Positions 49,377 through 60,526 are shown, counted from the first letter of the stretch. The stretch: DNA of 64,000 nucleotides from an uncultured Pelagibacteraceae bacterium (GCA_902521355.1 CABYRT010000002.1:1-64000), one strand, 5' to 3'. The notes: generated by a model from the letters alone, not told the origin. Made by a program: numbers and translations.

Positions 49377-49768
49377 TTTCTTAATTTCTTTGAAATTTTA
49401 TCAAGCAATGCATTTAAGTATTTTGTTTGTGATAAATCGATAAAGAAATTAGAGGCATTAAGGTATTCTTTAATAATTATCTTTGAAGATATTTTTGGTT
49501 TATACATTAATTCAAAAATCGCACTTTTAATTATTACTTGAAAAACTTTATCTAGTTTTGATATTTTTAAATCTTCATTTAAATGATTTATAATTTCCTC
49601 ATGAATTACATCATCTCTTTCAATTGTACCGTTGACCACATCTTTTATAAATTTTTTAAAACGATGTTTTGGAAAATTTAATTCTACTTCATTGTTATAA
49701 TACTTACTGTAAAGCTTCTGTATTATAATAACTCTTGGATTATTTTTTTTACTAAAATGAAGTGGCAT
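49373..49768 (-). CDS. nusB: Transcription antitermination protein NusB
   Basis: Helical RNA-binding protein with IIIKEYLNASNFFIDLSQTKYLNALLDKI; position between ribH and thiL. Confidence 0.88.
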   Translation of the reverse strand: MPLHFSKKNNPRVIIIQKLYSKYYNNEVELNFPKHRFKKFIKDVVNGTIERDDVIHEEIINHLNEDLKISKLDKVFQVIIKSAIFELMYKPKISSKIIIKEYLNASNFFIDLSQTKYLNALLDKISKKLRN

Positions 49769-49769
49769 T

Positions 49770-50156
49770 CTATAAAGATAATATTGTTTTTACTGCGTTA
49801 GCTGCTTCTCTACCCTTTTTGCCACGTGCTATAGCTTGATTTTTATTTAAACAAGTAATTATTCCATTACCAACAGGTTTTTTTGAATCCACAGATATAT
49901 TCATAATTGCATCAGTCGTTGATTTAGATATAAAATCAAAATGAGGCGTTTGACCTTTAATTACACATCCAAGTGCAACAAAACCGTCATATTTTTTTAA
50001 ATTTTTAGATATAACTACGGGAATCTCAAATACTCCTGGAACAGAGATTACATTAATCTTTGCAAAATTCTTTAGTTCATTCTTAGCACTTTTAAGAAGA
50101 GCAGTTGAAATATCTTTGTAATAGTTTGCTTGTATAATTAATACTTTATTTTTCAT
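49770..50156 (-). CDS. ribH: 6,7-dimethyl-8-ribityllumazine synthase
   Basis: VPGVFEIPVVI, ALGCVIKGQTPHFDFI, GNGIITCLNKNQA. Confidence 0.96.
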   Translation of the reverse strand: MKNKVLIIQANYYKDISTALLKSAKNELKNFAKINVISVPGVFEIPVVISKNLKKYDGFVALGCVIKGQTPHFDFISKSTTDAIMNISVDSKKPVGNGIITCLNKNQAIARGKKGREAANAVKTILSL

Positions 50157-51256
50157 TTTATTATTTCTTGTTTAATGATCTTGATACCATAACCATCCAA
50201 CCCAACAACCTTTTTTAGAGTTCTAGTAACTAATATCATTTTCTTTATTTTTAAGGATTTAATTATTTGAGCTCCAATACCATAGCTTTTTATTAATTGA
50301 TCCTTTTCCTTAGTTTTAGATTTTTTATCTTTAAATTCTTTAAGTGTTTGAGTAACAGATTTTAAATTTGGATCTCTTATAAAAATCATAACGCAATTGC
50401 TGTATTTTTTAAAATATTTTAAAGTTTTTTCAAATGAGTTAGGGAGTTTTTGATTAATTAGATAATTTTGAACTACATTAGATGAAATTACTCTAACTCT
50501 TGGTGATTTACTTTTATTAACTTTACCCTTAACTAATGCAAAATGCTCAGAACCATCAATTGAGTTCTCAAAAACATAAATTTTAAATTTTTGATTATTT
50601 AAATTAATTGTAGATGTTTTTTTTAATTTAATAAGATTTTCTTTTCTTAGTCTGTATGAAATTAAGTCTTCAATTTTTGCAATATGAAGTTTATGTTTAC
50701 TTGCAAATTTTAATAAGTCATCGCCTTTTGCCATCGAGCCATCTTCATTCATAATCTCACATATTACAGCAGCTGGAATTTTGTTGCCAAGTCTAGCTAT
50801 GTCGACAGATGCTTCGGTGTGACCCGCTCTAACAAGAACTCCTCCTTCTCGAGAAATAATTGGAAATACGTGACCAGGAGAAACTATTTCATTTTTTAAT
50901 ACATTTTTTTTTGTAGCAACTTTTATTGTTCGTGATCGGTCTTTAGCTGAAATGCCAGTAGTTATACCCTTCTTTGCCTCTATTGAAATGGTAAAGGCTG
51001 TTTGATTTCTCGATTGATTAACAGGAGCCATAAATGTTAGCCCAAGTTTATTTGCTTGATTTTTATTTAGTGTTAAACAAATTAAACCTCTGCCGTTTTT
51101 CGCCATAAAGTTAATTTTTTTAGAATTAACATCACTGGCATTAAATACTAAATCCCCCTCATTTTCTCGATTTTCATCGTCAACAAGAATATACATCCCT
51201 CCTTTTTTTGAGATAGAAATAATCTTTTCTATTGGGCTAAATTTATTTTTTATCAT
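50153..51256 (-). CDS. ribBA: DHBP synthase/GTP cyclohydrolase II-like bifunctional protein
   Basis: MYILVDDENRENEGDLVFNASDV, RAGHTEASVDIARL; RibA-like C-terminus YGIGAQIIKSL. Confidence 0.93.
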   Translation of the reverse strand: MIKNKFSPIEKIISISKKGGMYILVDDENRENEGDLVFNASDVNSKKINFMAKNGRGLICLTLNKNQANKLGLTFMAPVNQSRNQTAFTISIEAKKGITTGISAKDRSRTIKVATKKNVLKNEIVSPGHVFPIISREGGVLVRAGHTEASVDIARLGNKIPAAVICEIMNEDGSMAKGDDLLKFASKHKLHIAKIEDLISYRLRKENLIKLKKTSTINLNNQKFKIYVFENSIDGSEHFALVKGKVNKSKSPRVRVISSNVVQNYLINQKLPNSFEKTLKYFKKYSNCVMIFIRDPNLKSVTQTLKEFKDKKSKTKEKDQLIKSYGIGAQIIKSLKIKKMILVTRTLKKVVGLDGYGIKIIKQEIIK

Positions 51257-51836
51257 TAATAAATTTTTTTACATATTTAGACAAAATATCAATTTCAATA
51301 TTCACTAAATCATTTTTTTTAATGTTTGCTAAATTTGTAAGTTTAAGTGTATGTGGAATAACCCAAATTTCAAATTTATTCTTCTTTATCTTGGCTATGG
51401 TTAAAGATACGCCATTTATCAAGATTGATGCTTTCTCAACTAAAAATTTATAAAATTTTTTATCAATACTGAATTCGTAAATTGTAGATTTATCTACATT
51501 TGTTAAATTTGTGACTTTACTTACTGTATCAACATGACCTTGACAAATATGACCTGAAATATTTTGTCCATACTTTAAAGGTAGTTCTAAATTAACATAA
51601 TCACCAACATTAGATTTCTTAAATTTTGATTTTCTAATAGTTTCATTTGATAAATAAAATTCAGATATGCCCATTTTATATGATATTAATGTTAAGCAGA
51701 CGCCGTCACAGGAAATAGATATACCTAATTGCTTATTAGTTAATTTTAATTTTGACTTGATAAAGATATTTATTCCTTTAGCTCTTTTGATAATATTTGT
51801 AATTTTACCTTTATTAAAAATTATTCCATTAAACAT
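51243..51836 (-). CDS. ribE: Riboflavin synthase alpha chain
   Basis: MFNGIIFNKGKI, SCDGVCLTLI, LPLKYGQNISGHICQGHVDTV, INGVSLTIAKI. Confidence 0.95.
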   Translation of the reverse strand: MFNGIIFNKGKITNIIKRAKGINIFIKSKLKLTNKQLGISISCDGVCLTLISYKMGISEFYLSNETIRKSKFKKSNVGDYVNLELPLKYGQNISGHICQGHVDTVSKVTNLTNVDKSTIYEFSIDKKFYKFLVEKASILINGVSLTIAKIKKNKFEIWVIPHTLKLTNLANIKKNDLVNIEIDILSKYVKKFINDKK

Positions 51837-52931
51837 TTACTGATACCTAAAAAGTTTTTCTTTATCTAAAAAAGTATTAATTTGCGATCTTTTTTTAAAT
51901 TTTTTAGATAATAAATCAATAAATGAATTCATAGCAACTGAATTTTTTAAATTAATTTTATTATCAGCTTTGAATAAATAGAAATCATTTATTAAATTAT
52001 TGTTTAAAAAAGATTTTAAAAGATTAGGACCTGACTCAACTAATAAATTTGCATAACCTAAAGAGTATATTTTTTTTAAAATTGCATTTAAATCAAAACT
52101 ATTATTTTTTTTTTCCATAAAAATAAGTTTTGCGTTTTTATTTTTAAATTTATTAATCATATTTTTATCTTTTTTATTATGAAAAATATAAGTTTTATTT
52201 GTATTTAGTTTTAGCACATTAGAATTTATTTTAGTCTTCAAATCCTTATCAATAATAAATTTTACAGGTGAAAACTTTTCTAAACCTTGAATTCTACAAT
52301 TTAAATTAGGATTGTCAGAGTTAATAGTTTTATAAGATGTTAAAATTGCTTGATTTCTATATCTTAATAAATGAGATACTTTGTGAGAATGTTCGTTCGT
52401 AATTTTTTTTTTAAATAAATAAATTCTATAGTTTTTAGAAACAGCTAATTTTCCAGTAACATAAGGAATATCATTAAATTTTGAGAATTTATAATCTTTG
52501 TAAAATTGATTTGCCTCATTTTTAATTAAACCAATTTTAGTCAAAATATTATTTTTTTTTAAAACACTTTTAGTTTTTTTTGCTGTTCGTTTATCAAAAT
52601 CTTCAATCGAATAATTAACTAATTTAATTTTTTTTTTTATAATAATGTTTGTACATGGTGGTGTTTTTCCATAATGGATACAAGGTTCTAATGTTACATA
52701 CATATTTGAATTTTTGAAATTTATTTTATTATTTTTTAATGCTACTACTTCAGCATGAGGTCTACCGTTAATATCTGTCTTTCCGTAAGAAATGATTTCA
52801 TCTTTGTGTGTTACTACACATCCAACCGATGGATTTAGTCCTGTTAGTCCTTTATTTTGATTGGCAAGTTCTAGTGCCAATCTCATGAATGCTTTATTTT
52901 TTTTTGATGTTTTATCTTTTCTTAAAGACAT
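51837..52931 (-). CDS. ribD: Bifunctional riboflavin deaminase/reductase
   Basis: [36 protein letters not shown]. Start refined to [11 protein letters not shown] at 52931 rather than 52994. Confidence 0.94.
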   Translation of the reverse strand: MSLRKDKTSKKNKAFMRLALELANQNKGLTGLNPSVGCVVTHKDEIISYGKTDINGRPHAEVVALKNNKINFKNSNMYVTLEPCIHYGKTPPCTNIIIKKKIKLVNYSIEDFDKRTAKKTKSVLKKNNILTKIGLIKNEANQFYKDYKFSKFNDIPYVTGKLAVSKNYRIYLFKKKITNEHSHKVSHLLRYRNQAILTSYKTINSDNPNLNCRIQGLEKFSPVKFIIDKDLKTKINSNVLKLNTNKTYIFHNKKDKNMINKFKNKNAKLIFMEKKNNSFDLNAILKKIYSLGYANLLVESGPNLLKSFLNNNLINDFYLFKADNKINLKNSVAMNSFIDLLSKKFKKRSQINTFLDKEKLFRYQ

Positions 52932-53370
52932 CGATTTTATCAACAAATTGAACGAAGTCTTTTTCTTCTCTAAAATTTCTATATACTGATGCAAATCTTA
53001 CATAAGCAACCGGGTCCAATTCTTTTAATCCGTCCATTACCATAGTGCCTATTGTGTTAGAAGAAATTTCACTTTGACCAAATTCTTCTAGTGATCGTGA
53101 AATTTTAGAAATAAATTTTTCTACTGTTTCAGTATCAAGAGGTCTTTTTTTTAGAGCTACATAAATGGATTTAGACAGTTTATCTCTATCAAACGGTGAT
53201 TTTCTTCCATTTTTTTTTACAATTGTTAGTTCGCGAAATTGAACTCTTTCAAATGTAGTAAATCTCTGTCCACAACTACAAAGCCTCCTTCTTCTTATAG
53301 CTGTTCCGTCTTCAGTAGGTCTAGAATCTACAACTGAAGTTTCACCTTTTTTATCACAGGGACAAATCAT
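52912..53370 (-). CDS. nrdR: Transcriptional repressor NrdR
   Basis: [41 protein letters not shown] zinc ribbon plus ATP-cone. Confidence 0.97.
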   Translation of the reverse strand: MICPCDKKGETSVVDSRPTEDGTAIRRRRLCSCGQRFTTFERVQFRELTIVKKNGRKSPFDRDKLSKSIYVALKKRPLDTETVEKFISKISRSLEEFGQSEISSNTIGTMVMDGLKELDPVAYVRFASVYRNFREEKDFVQFVDKIDVFKKR

Positions 53371-53376
53371 AATTCA

Positions 53377-54687
53377 TTATCCCAAATTTTTATAAATTGG
53401 GAAATTTGAACATAAATCAACAACTTCTTTTCTTACCTCGTCTTCTATTTTTTTATTATCGTCAGGGTTTGATGACAAACCTTTAATTACTTTAGTAATT
53501 AGTTCACCAACAATTTTAAATTCATTTAAACCAAAACCTCTAGTAGTTGCAGCCTGAGATCCTAATCTTATACCAGAAGTTACCATTGGACTTTCTGTAT
53601 CAAAAGGAATACCATTTTTATTACATGTTATATTGGCTCTTGATAAACTTTCAGCAGCAGCATTACCTTTGACACCAAAGGGTCTTAAATCTACCAACAT
53701 TAAATGAGTATCAGTACCTCCAGAATAAATCTTAAATCCATTTGTTTTTAATGTTTCTGCGAGAATTTTTGCATTAGCTAAAACATTAGATATATATTCT
53801 TTGAAAGAAGGTTCTAATGCTTCTTTAAATCCAACAGCTTTCGCTGCTATTATGTGCATCAGAGGGCCACCCTGATAACCAGGAAATACAGCTGTATTAA
53901 TTTTTTTATAAATATCTTCGTGATTTGTTAAAATAATTCCACCTCTGGCACTTCTAAAAACTTTATGAGTTGTAGATGTAACGACATGAGCATGATCAAC
54001 AGGATTTGGATAACCTTTACCAGCAACAAGACCTGAAAAGTGAGCCATATCTACCATAAAGAATGCTCCAACCTTATCAGCAATTTCTCTAAATCTTTTA
54101 AAATCAATAACCCTAGAATATGCGCTACCTCCAGCAATTATAAGTTTAGGTTTATTTTCAATTGCTAATCTTTCAACTTCATCATAGTCAATTAATTCAG
54201 AGGTTTTATCTACATCATAGCTTATTGCATTAAACCATTTGCCTGACATCGCAATTTTAAGACCATGAGTAATATGGCCACCAGAATTTAAACTCATTCC
54301 CATAAAAGTATCACCTGGCTTTAATAATGCTAAAAACACTGCTCCGTTAGCTTGCGCGCCAGAATGAGGTTGTGAATTCGCAAATTTACAATCAAAGAGT
54401 TTTTTTAATCTATCGTTAGCAAGTGACTCGGCAACATCAACATGTTCACAACCGTTATAATATCTTTTACCTGGGTAACCTTCGGCATACTTATTTGTTA
54501 GCACTGAACCTTGTGCCTCTAAAACAGCTTGTGAAACAATGTTTTCTGATGCGATTAATTCGATATGATTTTGTTGTCTGATTAATTCTTTATTTACTGC
54601 ATCAAATATTTCTGGATCAGCTTCAGACAATTTTTTTTCAAAAAAGTTTTCATATTGAGTGTTTAAATATTTTTTTTCACTAGACAT
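53377..54687 (-). CDS. glyA: Serine hydroxymethyltransferase
   Basis: [39 protein letters not shown]. Confidence 0.98.
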   Translation of the reverse strand: MSSEKKYLNTQYENFFEKKLSEADPEIFDAVNKELIRQQNHIELIASENIVSQAVLEAQGSVLTNKYAEGYPGKRYYNGCEHVDVAESLANDRLKKLFDCKFANSQPHSGAQANGAVFLALLKPGDTFMGMSLNSGGHITHGLKIAMSGKWFNAISYDVDKTSELIDYDEVERLAIENKPKLIIAGGSAYSRVIDFKRFREIADKVGAFFMVDMAHFSGLVAGKGYPNPVDHAHVVTSTTHKVFRSARGGIILTNHEDIYKKINTAVFPGYQGGPLMHIIAAKAVGFKEALEPSFKEYISNVLANAKILAETLKTNGFKIYSGGTDTHLMLVDLRPFGVKGNAAAESLSRANITCNKNGIPFDTESPMVTSGIRLGSQAATTRGFGLNEFKIVGELITKVIKGLSSNPDDNKKIEDEVRKEVVDLCSNFPIYKNLG

Positions 54688-54695
54688 TTATTTAC

Positions 54696-55121
54696 CTATA
54701 TTTTTTTAATTCTTTTTATATGTCTACCGCCTTCAAACTCAGTTTTTAGAAAGCTCTCAACACATTTTAAGGCAACTGTTTTTTTAATAAGCCTTTCTCC
54801 TAATGTTATAACATTTGCATCATTATGCAATCGCGATAATTTGGCATTTTTTACTGAATAGCATAAAGCTGCGCGTATTCCCTTATTTTTGTTTGCAGCA
54901 ATAGACATTCCTACTCCTGAACCACAAACAAGTATTCCTACATGTTTCTTATTTTTCGCCACTTGTTTACAAAGTTTATGAGCAAAATCAGGGTAATCAA
55001 CGGACTTCTTATTTTGTTTTGGTCCCAGATCTTTTATTGGATAATTTTTATTAAAGTATTTTAAAATATTCTTTTTTAAATTAAATCCACCATGATCTGA
55101 AGCAATAAAAATTTTTTTCAA
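54696..55121 (-). CDS. rpiB: Ribose-5-phosphate isomerase B
   Basis: IASDHGGFNLK, VCGSGVGMSIAANK. Confidence 0.95.
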   Translation of the reverse strand: MKKIFIASDHGGFNLKKNILKYFNKNYPIKDLGPKQNKKSVDYPDFAHKLCKQVAKNKKHVGILVCGSGVGMSIAANKNKGIRAALCYSVKNAKLSRLHNDANVITLGERLIKKTVALKCVESFLKTEFEGGRHIKRIKKI

Positions 55122-55122
55122 T

Positions 55123-55713
55123 TTAATTAAATTTGTAATTTAAAACACAAGCAACAAGGTGAACTCTATTTTCTTCACCCCCATTAAATGCATTGTGATA
55201 TTTAGTATTATTAGTAATCCAAACAGAGCCATCTGCTGGCATATGTTTTGCAACATTATCAACGACCATTATTGCTCCGGGATTTGTGTATATAGGTATA
55301 TGAAGCCTTGGCTCAGGATCTCTATGCCAACTCAATGTTGATCTTGGCTCTTTAAGAAGAAGTCTCATCCTACCTAATTTATACTTTTTTGTTAATTGAT
55401 CATAAACTTCTTTGAAATAAGTATTTTTAAAATCGTCAACAAATTCTGTGTATTTATGTTCATCAATTTTACTTTCCCTCTGTACCTCAACACCTGTACT
55501 ATCTGGCTTAGTCCAATAAATGCCTCTTACATTATTTCCTTTAACAGAATCTGGATCACCTGGAATTTGATTTAAAGGTATGCCAGCGAAGTGAGGTATT
55601 CCAAGACTTGTATCAAAACCTTTTATTTTTAATACTTCATCGCAAGCTTGTTTTAATTTTATGATATCAAATTTTACATCTTGTTTTTGAAAATCATTGA
55701 ATAATTGTGACAT
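55123..55713 (-). CDS. Aspartyl/asparaginyl beta-hydroxylase-like 2OG-Fe(II) oxygenase
   Basis: STLSWHRDPEPRLHIPIYTNPG and KYHNAFNGGEENRVHLVACVL fit a His/His/Arg cupin pattern. Confidence 0.7.
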   Translation of the reverse strand: MSQLFNDFQKQDVKFDIIKLKQACDEVLKIKGFDTSLGIPHFAGIPLNQIPGDPDSVKGNNVRGIYWTKPDSTGVEVQRESKIDEHKYTEFVDDFKNTYFKEVYDQLTKKYKLGRMRLLLKEPRSTLSWHRDPEPRLHIPIYTNPGAIMVVDNVAKHMPADGSVWITNNTKYHNAFNGGEENRVHLVACVLNYKFN

Positions 55714-55778
55714 CGGTGCTCTACTATCTTATAGACTATTATATTAAATATTACTATTGTCGCATCATAAAAATTAAT

Positions 55779-55793
55779 TGATAATGATTATCA
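55779..55793. promoter_or_regulatory. Fur-box-like 7-1-7 palindrome TGATAATGATTATCA at the hemB start
   Basis: Exact TGATAAT-G-ATTATCA, in the divergent hemB/2OG-oxygenase region, overlapping candidate hemB start codons. Confidence 0.6.
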
Positions 55794-56770
55794 CAGGTAA
55801 CTATCCTAATTTAAGATTAAGAAGATCAAGAAAATTCAATTGGTCTAGAAGATTGGTTCAAGATAATGATCTATCTTATAATGATTTTATTTTACCTATC
55901 TTTCTTACTGAAGGTAAAGCTAAAAAGGTTCCAATTAATTCAATGCCAAATGTTTTTAGGTACTCTATTGATAAATTAAAAAGTGTAGTTGATAAAGCAC
56001 TAAAACTGGGAATACCAATGGTGGCTTTATTCCCTTATACAAATCCAAGGAAAAGAGATGAATACGGAAATGAAGCATTAAATGAAAATAATTTAGTTTG
56101 CCAAGCAATAAAATTTATCAAAAAAAATTATAAGAACGAAATTGGAATAATGTGTGATGTTGCATTAGACCCATACACATCACATGGTCATGATGGAATA
56201 ATTAGAAAAAATGAAATTTTAAATGATGAAACATTAGAAATCTTAATTAAACAATCAATATTGCAAGCAGAAATGGGTTGTGACGTGATTGCACCCTCAG
56301 ATATGATGGATGGTAGAGTTTTAAAAATTCGTAAAGCTTTAGATAAAAATAATTTTAGAGATGTTCAAATTTTATCTTATGCAGTGAAATATGCATCAAG
56401 TTTTTATGGGCCATTTAGAAATGCAGTAGGATCAAAAAATCTACTAAAGGGAGATAAAAAAACCTATCAAATGGATTTTAAAAATAATTATGAATCATTA
56501 AGGGAAGTTGCATTAGATATAAAAGAAGGTGCAGATATGATTATAGTAAAACCAGGAATGCCATATCTTGATATAATTAGAGAAGTAAAGAATAATTTTA
56601 AAATTCCAGTTATTGCATATCAAGTATCAGGGGAATATAGTCTGATACAAAATGCAATTTCAAAGAATATATTAGATAAAAAATCGATATACGAAAGCCT
56701 AGTTTCTTTTAAAAGAGCTGGGGCAAATGCAATTATAACGTATTTTGCTGATCAAATAAAACTAGATTAA
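55784..56770 (+). CDS. hemB: Delta-aminolevulinic acid dehydratase (porphobilinogen synthase)
   Basis: RLRRSRKFNWSRRLVQDNDLSYNDFILPIFL, SHGHDGIIR, APSDMMDGRV, KPGMPYLDIIRE. The track's TTG start is at 55778; ATG at 55784. Confidence 0.96.
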   Translation: MIITGNYPNLRLRRSRKFNWSRRLVQDNDLSYNDFILPIFLTEGKAKKVPINSMPNVFRYSIDKLKSVVDKALKLGIPMVALFPYTNPRKRDEYGNEALNENNLVCQAIKFIKKNYKNEIGIMCDVALDPYTSHGHDGIIRKNEILNDETLEILIKQSILQAEMGCDVIAPSDMMDGRVLKIRKALDKNNFRDVQILSYAVKYASSFYGPFRNAVGSKNLLKGDKKTYQMDFKNNYESLREVALDIKEGADMIIVKPGMPYLDIIREVKNNFKIPVIAYQVSGEYSLIQNAISKNILDKKSIYESLVSFKRAGANAIITYFADQIKLD

Positions 56771-57442
56771 TTTTAAAGAATTTTGAAAATTAAATCTTGT
56801 TTTGGGAAAATTAAGATTATTTGGTTTAACTATTGTTTTGTCTAAAAAGTCTCCTACAATTTTTAAAGCATCATAACTATCTTCAAAACTAATATCAGCT
56901 TCATCTTTATTTACTAAAAAATTTGGTATAATTTTGTCAGAATTTTTTAATTTATAATTGATTTTATTTCCTTCAGAGACTTCTTCTACATAATCATTAA
57001 AATCTATGTCATATCCAATTAATTTATAAAAGTTTAACTCCCAAATTACAAACTTTGATAACCACTCTTTATCTTTTAGTATTTCAAAATATTTATCAAT
57101 TAATAAATAAATCTCTCTATTTTTTTCGTTCTCTACTGTTAAAATTTTAATCAAATTCATCGAATAAATAATACAAAGTAGTTTTTGTTTATCTTCTAAA
57201 AAGTATGGAGTTTTAAATTCATCTATTTCAATTTTTAAAGAACCAATTTTTGTTTGCGATTTTGAATTAAAATTTATATGTAATTTATTACCTTCGAATA
57301 AATAATTTTTTATTTTTTTTGAAGTTCCACCAAAAATAATTCCTGAAATTTTTCCATGATTTTCAGTATAAAATTCAGAGATTATAGAATTTTCGTTATA
57401 TTTATTTTTTGAAAGTAAATAACCTTTGTCTTGCCAATTCAT
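56762..57442 (-). CDS. recO: DNA repair protein RecO
   Basis: MNWQDKGYLLSKNKYNENSIISEFYTENHGKISGIIFGG N-terminal OB fold. Confidence 0.88.
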   Translation of the reverse strand: MNWQDKGYLLSKNKYNENSIISEFYTENHGKISGIIFGGTSKKIKNYLFEGNKLHINFNSKSQTKIGSLKIEIDEFKTPYFLEDKQKLLCIIYSMNLIKILTVENEKNREIYLLIDKYFEILKDKEWLSKFVIWELNFYKLIGYDIDFNDYVEEVSEGNKINYKLKNSDKIIPNFLVNKDEADISFEDSYDALKIVGDFLDKTIVKPNNLNFPKTRFNFQNSLKLI

Positions 57443-58104
57443 TATATTTTAATAGTTTCTAAAAGTTTCATAGCAGCGGCTTGTTCTGCATTTTTTTTTG
57501 AACTACCATCTGCAATAACAGTTTTGCTATCCTTAATTTTTACACTGATTTTAAAATTTGGTTTATGTCTTGGCCCTGTATTAGAAATAAGTTTATATAT
57601 CGGCAAAGTTTTAAATTTCTTCAATGAGTATTCTTGTAATCTTGTTTTGGAGTCGATCACAGTAACATCTGATAAGTTTAAATAATTTTTCCAATAATTT
57701 AATATAAATTTAGAAGAAGCTTCAAAACCTTTATCTATATAAATTGCACCAATTAATGATTCGCAACAATCAGATATAATTTTTTTTTCTATATTTATTT
57801 TTTTTTTCTTTTCAGTGTTTCCGGTTAATATATAATTATCCAACTCTAGTTCCTTGCCAACTTCAAAACATTTATTTTTGTTAACTAAATTTGCGAGCTT
57901 TTTATCAATTATACCAACTTTTTCATTTGGGTATAGCTCTAGTAGTTTCTTTGATATTACAAATCCCAAAACTCTATCACCTAAAAATTCTAATTTTTCA
58001 TAATTATTTTTTGTATCGAAACTTTTGTGTGTTAAGGCTTGTGTCAATATTTGAACATCTTTGAAACTAATGCCTATTTTCTTTTGTAGTTTGTTTAACT
58101 TCAT
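57442..58104 (-). CDS. rnc: Ribonuclease III
   Basis: NYEKLEFLGDRVLGFVIS, CCESLIGAIYIDKGF, C-terminal dsRBD. Confidence 0.96.
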   Translation of the reverse strand: MKLNKLQKKIGISFKDVQILTQALTHKSFDTKNNYEKLEFLGDRVLGFVISKKLLELYPNEKVGIIDKKLANLVNKNKCFEVGKELELDNYILTGNTEKKKKINIEKKIISDCCESLIGAIYIDKGFEASSKFILNYWKNYLNLSDVTVIDSKTRLQEYSLKKFKTLPIYKLISNTGPRHKPNFKISVKIKDSKTVIADGSSKKNAEQAAAMKLLETIKI

Positions 58105-58108
58105 TTAT

Positions 58109-58837
58109 TTAAATTATTTTATTAAAAAATCTTTCAAATCGAACTATCTCACTCCATTTGAAAATGTTAAAGATGCTTCCTTTCCTTGGATTAGATGAAA
58201 AAAATAAAATTTGTGCTTTTCCAACTAAATTATTTTGATTAACATAACCAACTTCAGATAGAAATCTGCTGTCTTTAGAACAATCCCTATTGTCACCTAA
58301 GAAAAAAAAGTGATTTTCAGGAACAATGTATTTATCTGAATTAGAAAAAGTTATATCGGTTCTATATGCAGCTAAATAACTTTTTCCATTTGGAAGTTTT
58401 TCTTCAAATATATTGACATCAATTTGGGATGATCCACAATATAATTTATCATTTTTGCTTTTAATTGTTTTTAATACTTGATTAGAATTTATATATAAAT
58501 CACCATCAATAAATTGTATTGTATCACCTGGTAAACCAATCAATCTTTTAATATAATCTGTACGATTATCAGCAGGTGTTTTAAAAACTATAACATCTCC
58601 TCTTTTAGGGTTTTTATTTAATATACGTCCTTTAAAAATAGGAGGACTAAAGGGAAATGAATGTTTGCTATATCCATAAGAAAATTTAGTAACAAATAAT
58701 CTGTCACCCACAAGCAAATTAATTTCCATTGATGATGATGGTATATAAAATGGCTGTATTAATATTGATCTTATAAATACTGCAATTATTAATGCATAAA
58801 ATAATGTTTTAGTATTATCAATTATGAAATTTTTCAT
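58109..58837 (-). CDS. lepB: Signal peptidase I
   Basis: IPSSSMEINLLVGDRLFV, RGDVIVFKTP, YIKRLIGLPGD, FFLGDNRDCSKDSRF. Confidence 0.97.
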   Translation of the reverse strand: MKNFIIDNTKTLFYALIIAVFIRSILIQPFYIPSSSMEINLLVGDRLFVTKFSYGYSKHSFPFSPPIFKGRILNKNPKRGDVIVFKTPADNRTDYIKRLIGLPGDTIQFIDGDLYINSNQVLKTIKSKNDKLYCGSSQIDVNIFEEKLPNGKSYLAAYRTDITFSNSDKYIVPENHFFFLGDNRDCSKDSRFLSEVGYVNQNNLVGKAQILFFSSNPRKGSIFNIFKWSEIVRFERFFNKII

Positions 58838-59220
58838 TTTTTTTTGTTCAAAATAACAAATGCAATTGAGTGGTTTTTTTCATCTGAAAGTGAAAGATGT
58901 ATATCGTAATTCTTTAATTTAAATTTTTTTTTTAATATATCTTTTATTTTCTGTGAAATTTTAATTTTAGGTGATCCTTTCTTATTATTGTATATTTCAA
59001 TATCATTAAAATTAATATTATCTCTAAAGCCTATGCCTATTGATTTAACGAAAGCTTCTTTAGCAGCAAATCTTTTTGCGTAATAATTTGTTTTGTTTCT
59101 GTATTTTTTTGATTGGTTAATTTCATTCAATGTAAAGAGTCTTTTTTTAAAACCTTTAATTTTTAGGGATTTTTCTATTCTTTTATTATCAATAATATCA
59201 ACACCGTTACCAATTATCAT
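58834..59220 (-). CDS. acpS: Holo-[acyl-carrier-protein] synthase
   Basis: IIGNGVDIIDNKRIEKSL, RFAAKEAFVKSIG. Confidence 0.95.
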   Translation of the reverse strand: MIIGNGVDIIDNKRIEKSLKIKGFKKRLFTLNEINQSKKYRNKTNYYAKRFAAKEAFVKSIGIGFRDNINFNDIEIYNNKKGSPKIKISQKIKDILKKKFKLKNYDIHLSLSDEKNHSIAFVILNKKK

Positions 59221-59939
59221 TAGTTTAATATTTTTCTAAAATTAGTAATTACTTTTTTCATACCAAACATGATGGCCTCTCCAATTATAAAATGTCCAAT
59301 ATTAAATTCCTCTATAGATTTAATCTTTCTTAAAATTTTAGTTGATTTATAATCTAGACCATGACCTGCATGAACTTCCATTCCTAGTTTTTTTGCTAAC
59401 GTGGCACAATTTTTTATTTTTTTGAACTCGACTAAATAATTTTTGTTATTTTTAACTTTTAAAGCAAATTTTCCTGTATGAAGTTCCACACATTTAGCAT
59501 TTAATTCTTTTGATGCAAAGACATCTTCAATATTTGGATTGATGAAAAGACTTGTTCTAATTTTTTTTAAATTTAATTTACTAATTACTTTTTTAATTAT
59601 TTTTTTATTTTTTGTGATATTTAAACCTCCTTCGGTGGTTATTTCATTCCTTTTTTCAGGAACTATACAAACAAAATTAGGTTTATATTTTAATGCAATT
59701 TTAAGCATTTCATTGTTAGCAGCCATTTCTAAATTTATTGGTACTCTTTTAATTTTTGAAAATATAGCTACGTCTTCGTCTCGAATATGTCTACGATCTT
59801 CTCTTAAATGAATAGTAATAGAATTTGCACCGAAATTCATAACTTGCCTTGCATATGAAATAGGATCAGGATGTCCCTCTCCTCTGGCATTTCTTAATGT
59901 TGCAATATGGTCTACGTTAACACCTAGTCTAGATTTCAT
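59220..59939 (-). CDS. pdxJ: Pyridoxine 5'-phosphate synthase
   Basis: LGVNVDHIATLRNARGEGHPDPI, ITIHLREDRRHI, EVHAGHGLDY. Confidence 0.97.
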   Translation of the reverse strand: MKSRLGVNVDHIATLRNARGEGHPDPISYARQVMNFGANSITIHLREDRRHIRDEDVAIFSKIKRVPINLEMAANNEMLKIALKYKPNFVCIVPEKRNEITTEGGLNITKNKKIIKKVISKLNLKKIRTSLFINPNIEDVFASKELNAKCVELHTGKFALKVKNNKNYLVEFKKIKNCATLAKKLGMEVHAGHGLDYKSTKILRKIKSIEEFNIGHFIIGEAIMFGMKKVITNFRKILN

Positions 59940-60526
59940 TTTAAATATCTACTTCCAGGTTTTGTAATTGGAATTTTTTTCAACCCAATTGGTAAATCAT
60001 TTTTTTTATAAGTTGGTATTTCTAATTTAATTTGGGAAACAATATTTTTATCTTTAATTTTTAAACTTATTTTACTAGATCTATCAATCAAACACGCATA
60101 TCCAACTACTTTTGATTTAAATTTTTTTACAAGTCTAGCACATTCTAAACTTGACTTACCTGTAGTAATTACATCTTCTACAATCAAAACTTTAGAATTT
60201 TTTTTTATTGAAAAACCTCTTCTTAAAGTAAATTTACCATTTACTCTTTCACAAAAAATTGTCTCCTTGTTTAATAAATTTCCAACTATATAACCTATTA
60301 CAATCCCACCCATAGCTGGTGACAATATTATATCGATTTTTTTGAATTTTTTTTTTATTTTAGTGCTTAAGGATTTACAAAATTCTTCTGATTTTTTTGG
60401 ATAACTTAACAATTTAGCACACTGAACATACTGAGGTGAATGTAAACCTGAAGATAAAACAAAATGTCCCTCTAAAAGTGCCTTAGTTTTTTTTAAAACC
60501 GCTAAAGAATCTTTTAAAGAAAGCAT
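59936..60526 (-). CDS. pyrE: Orotate phosphoribosyltransferase
   Basis: LLEGHFVLSSGLHSPQYVQCA, VLIVEDVITTGKSSLE. Confidence 0.95.
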   Translation of the reverse strand: MLSLKDSLAVLKKTKALLEGHFVLSSGLHSPQYVQCAKLLSYPKKSEEFCKSLSTKIKKKFKKIDIILSPAMGGIVIGYIVGNLLNKETIFCERVNGKFTLRRGFSIKKNSKVLIVEDVITTGKSSLECARLVKKFKSKVVGYACLIDRSSKISLKIKDKNIVSQIKLEIPTYKKNDLPIGLKKIPITKPGSRYLK

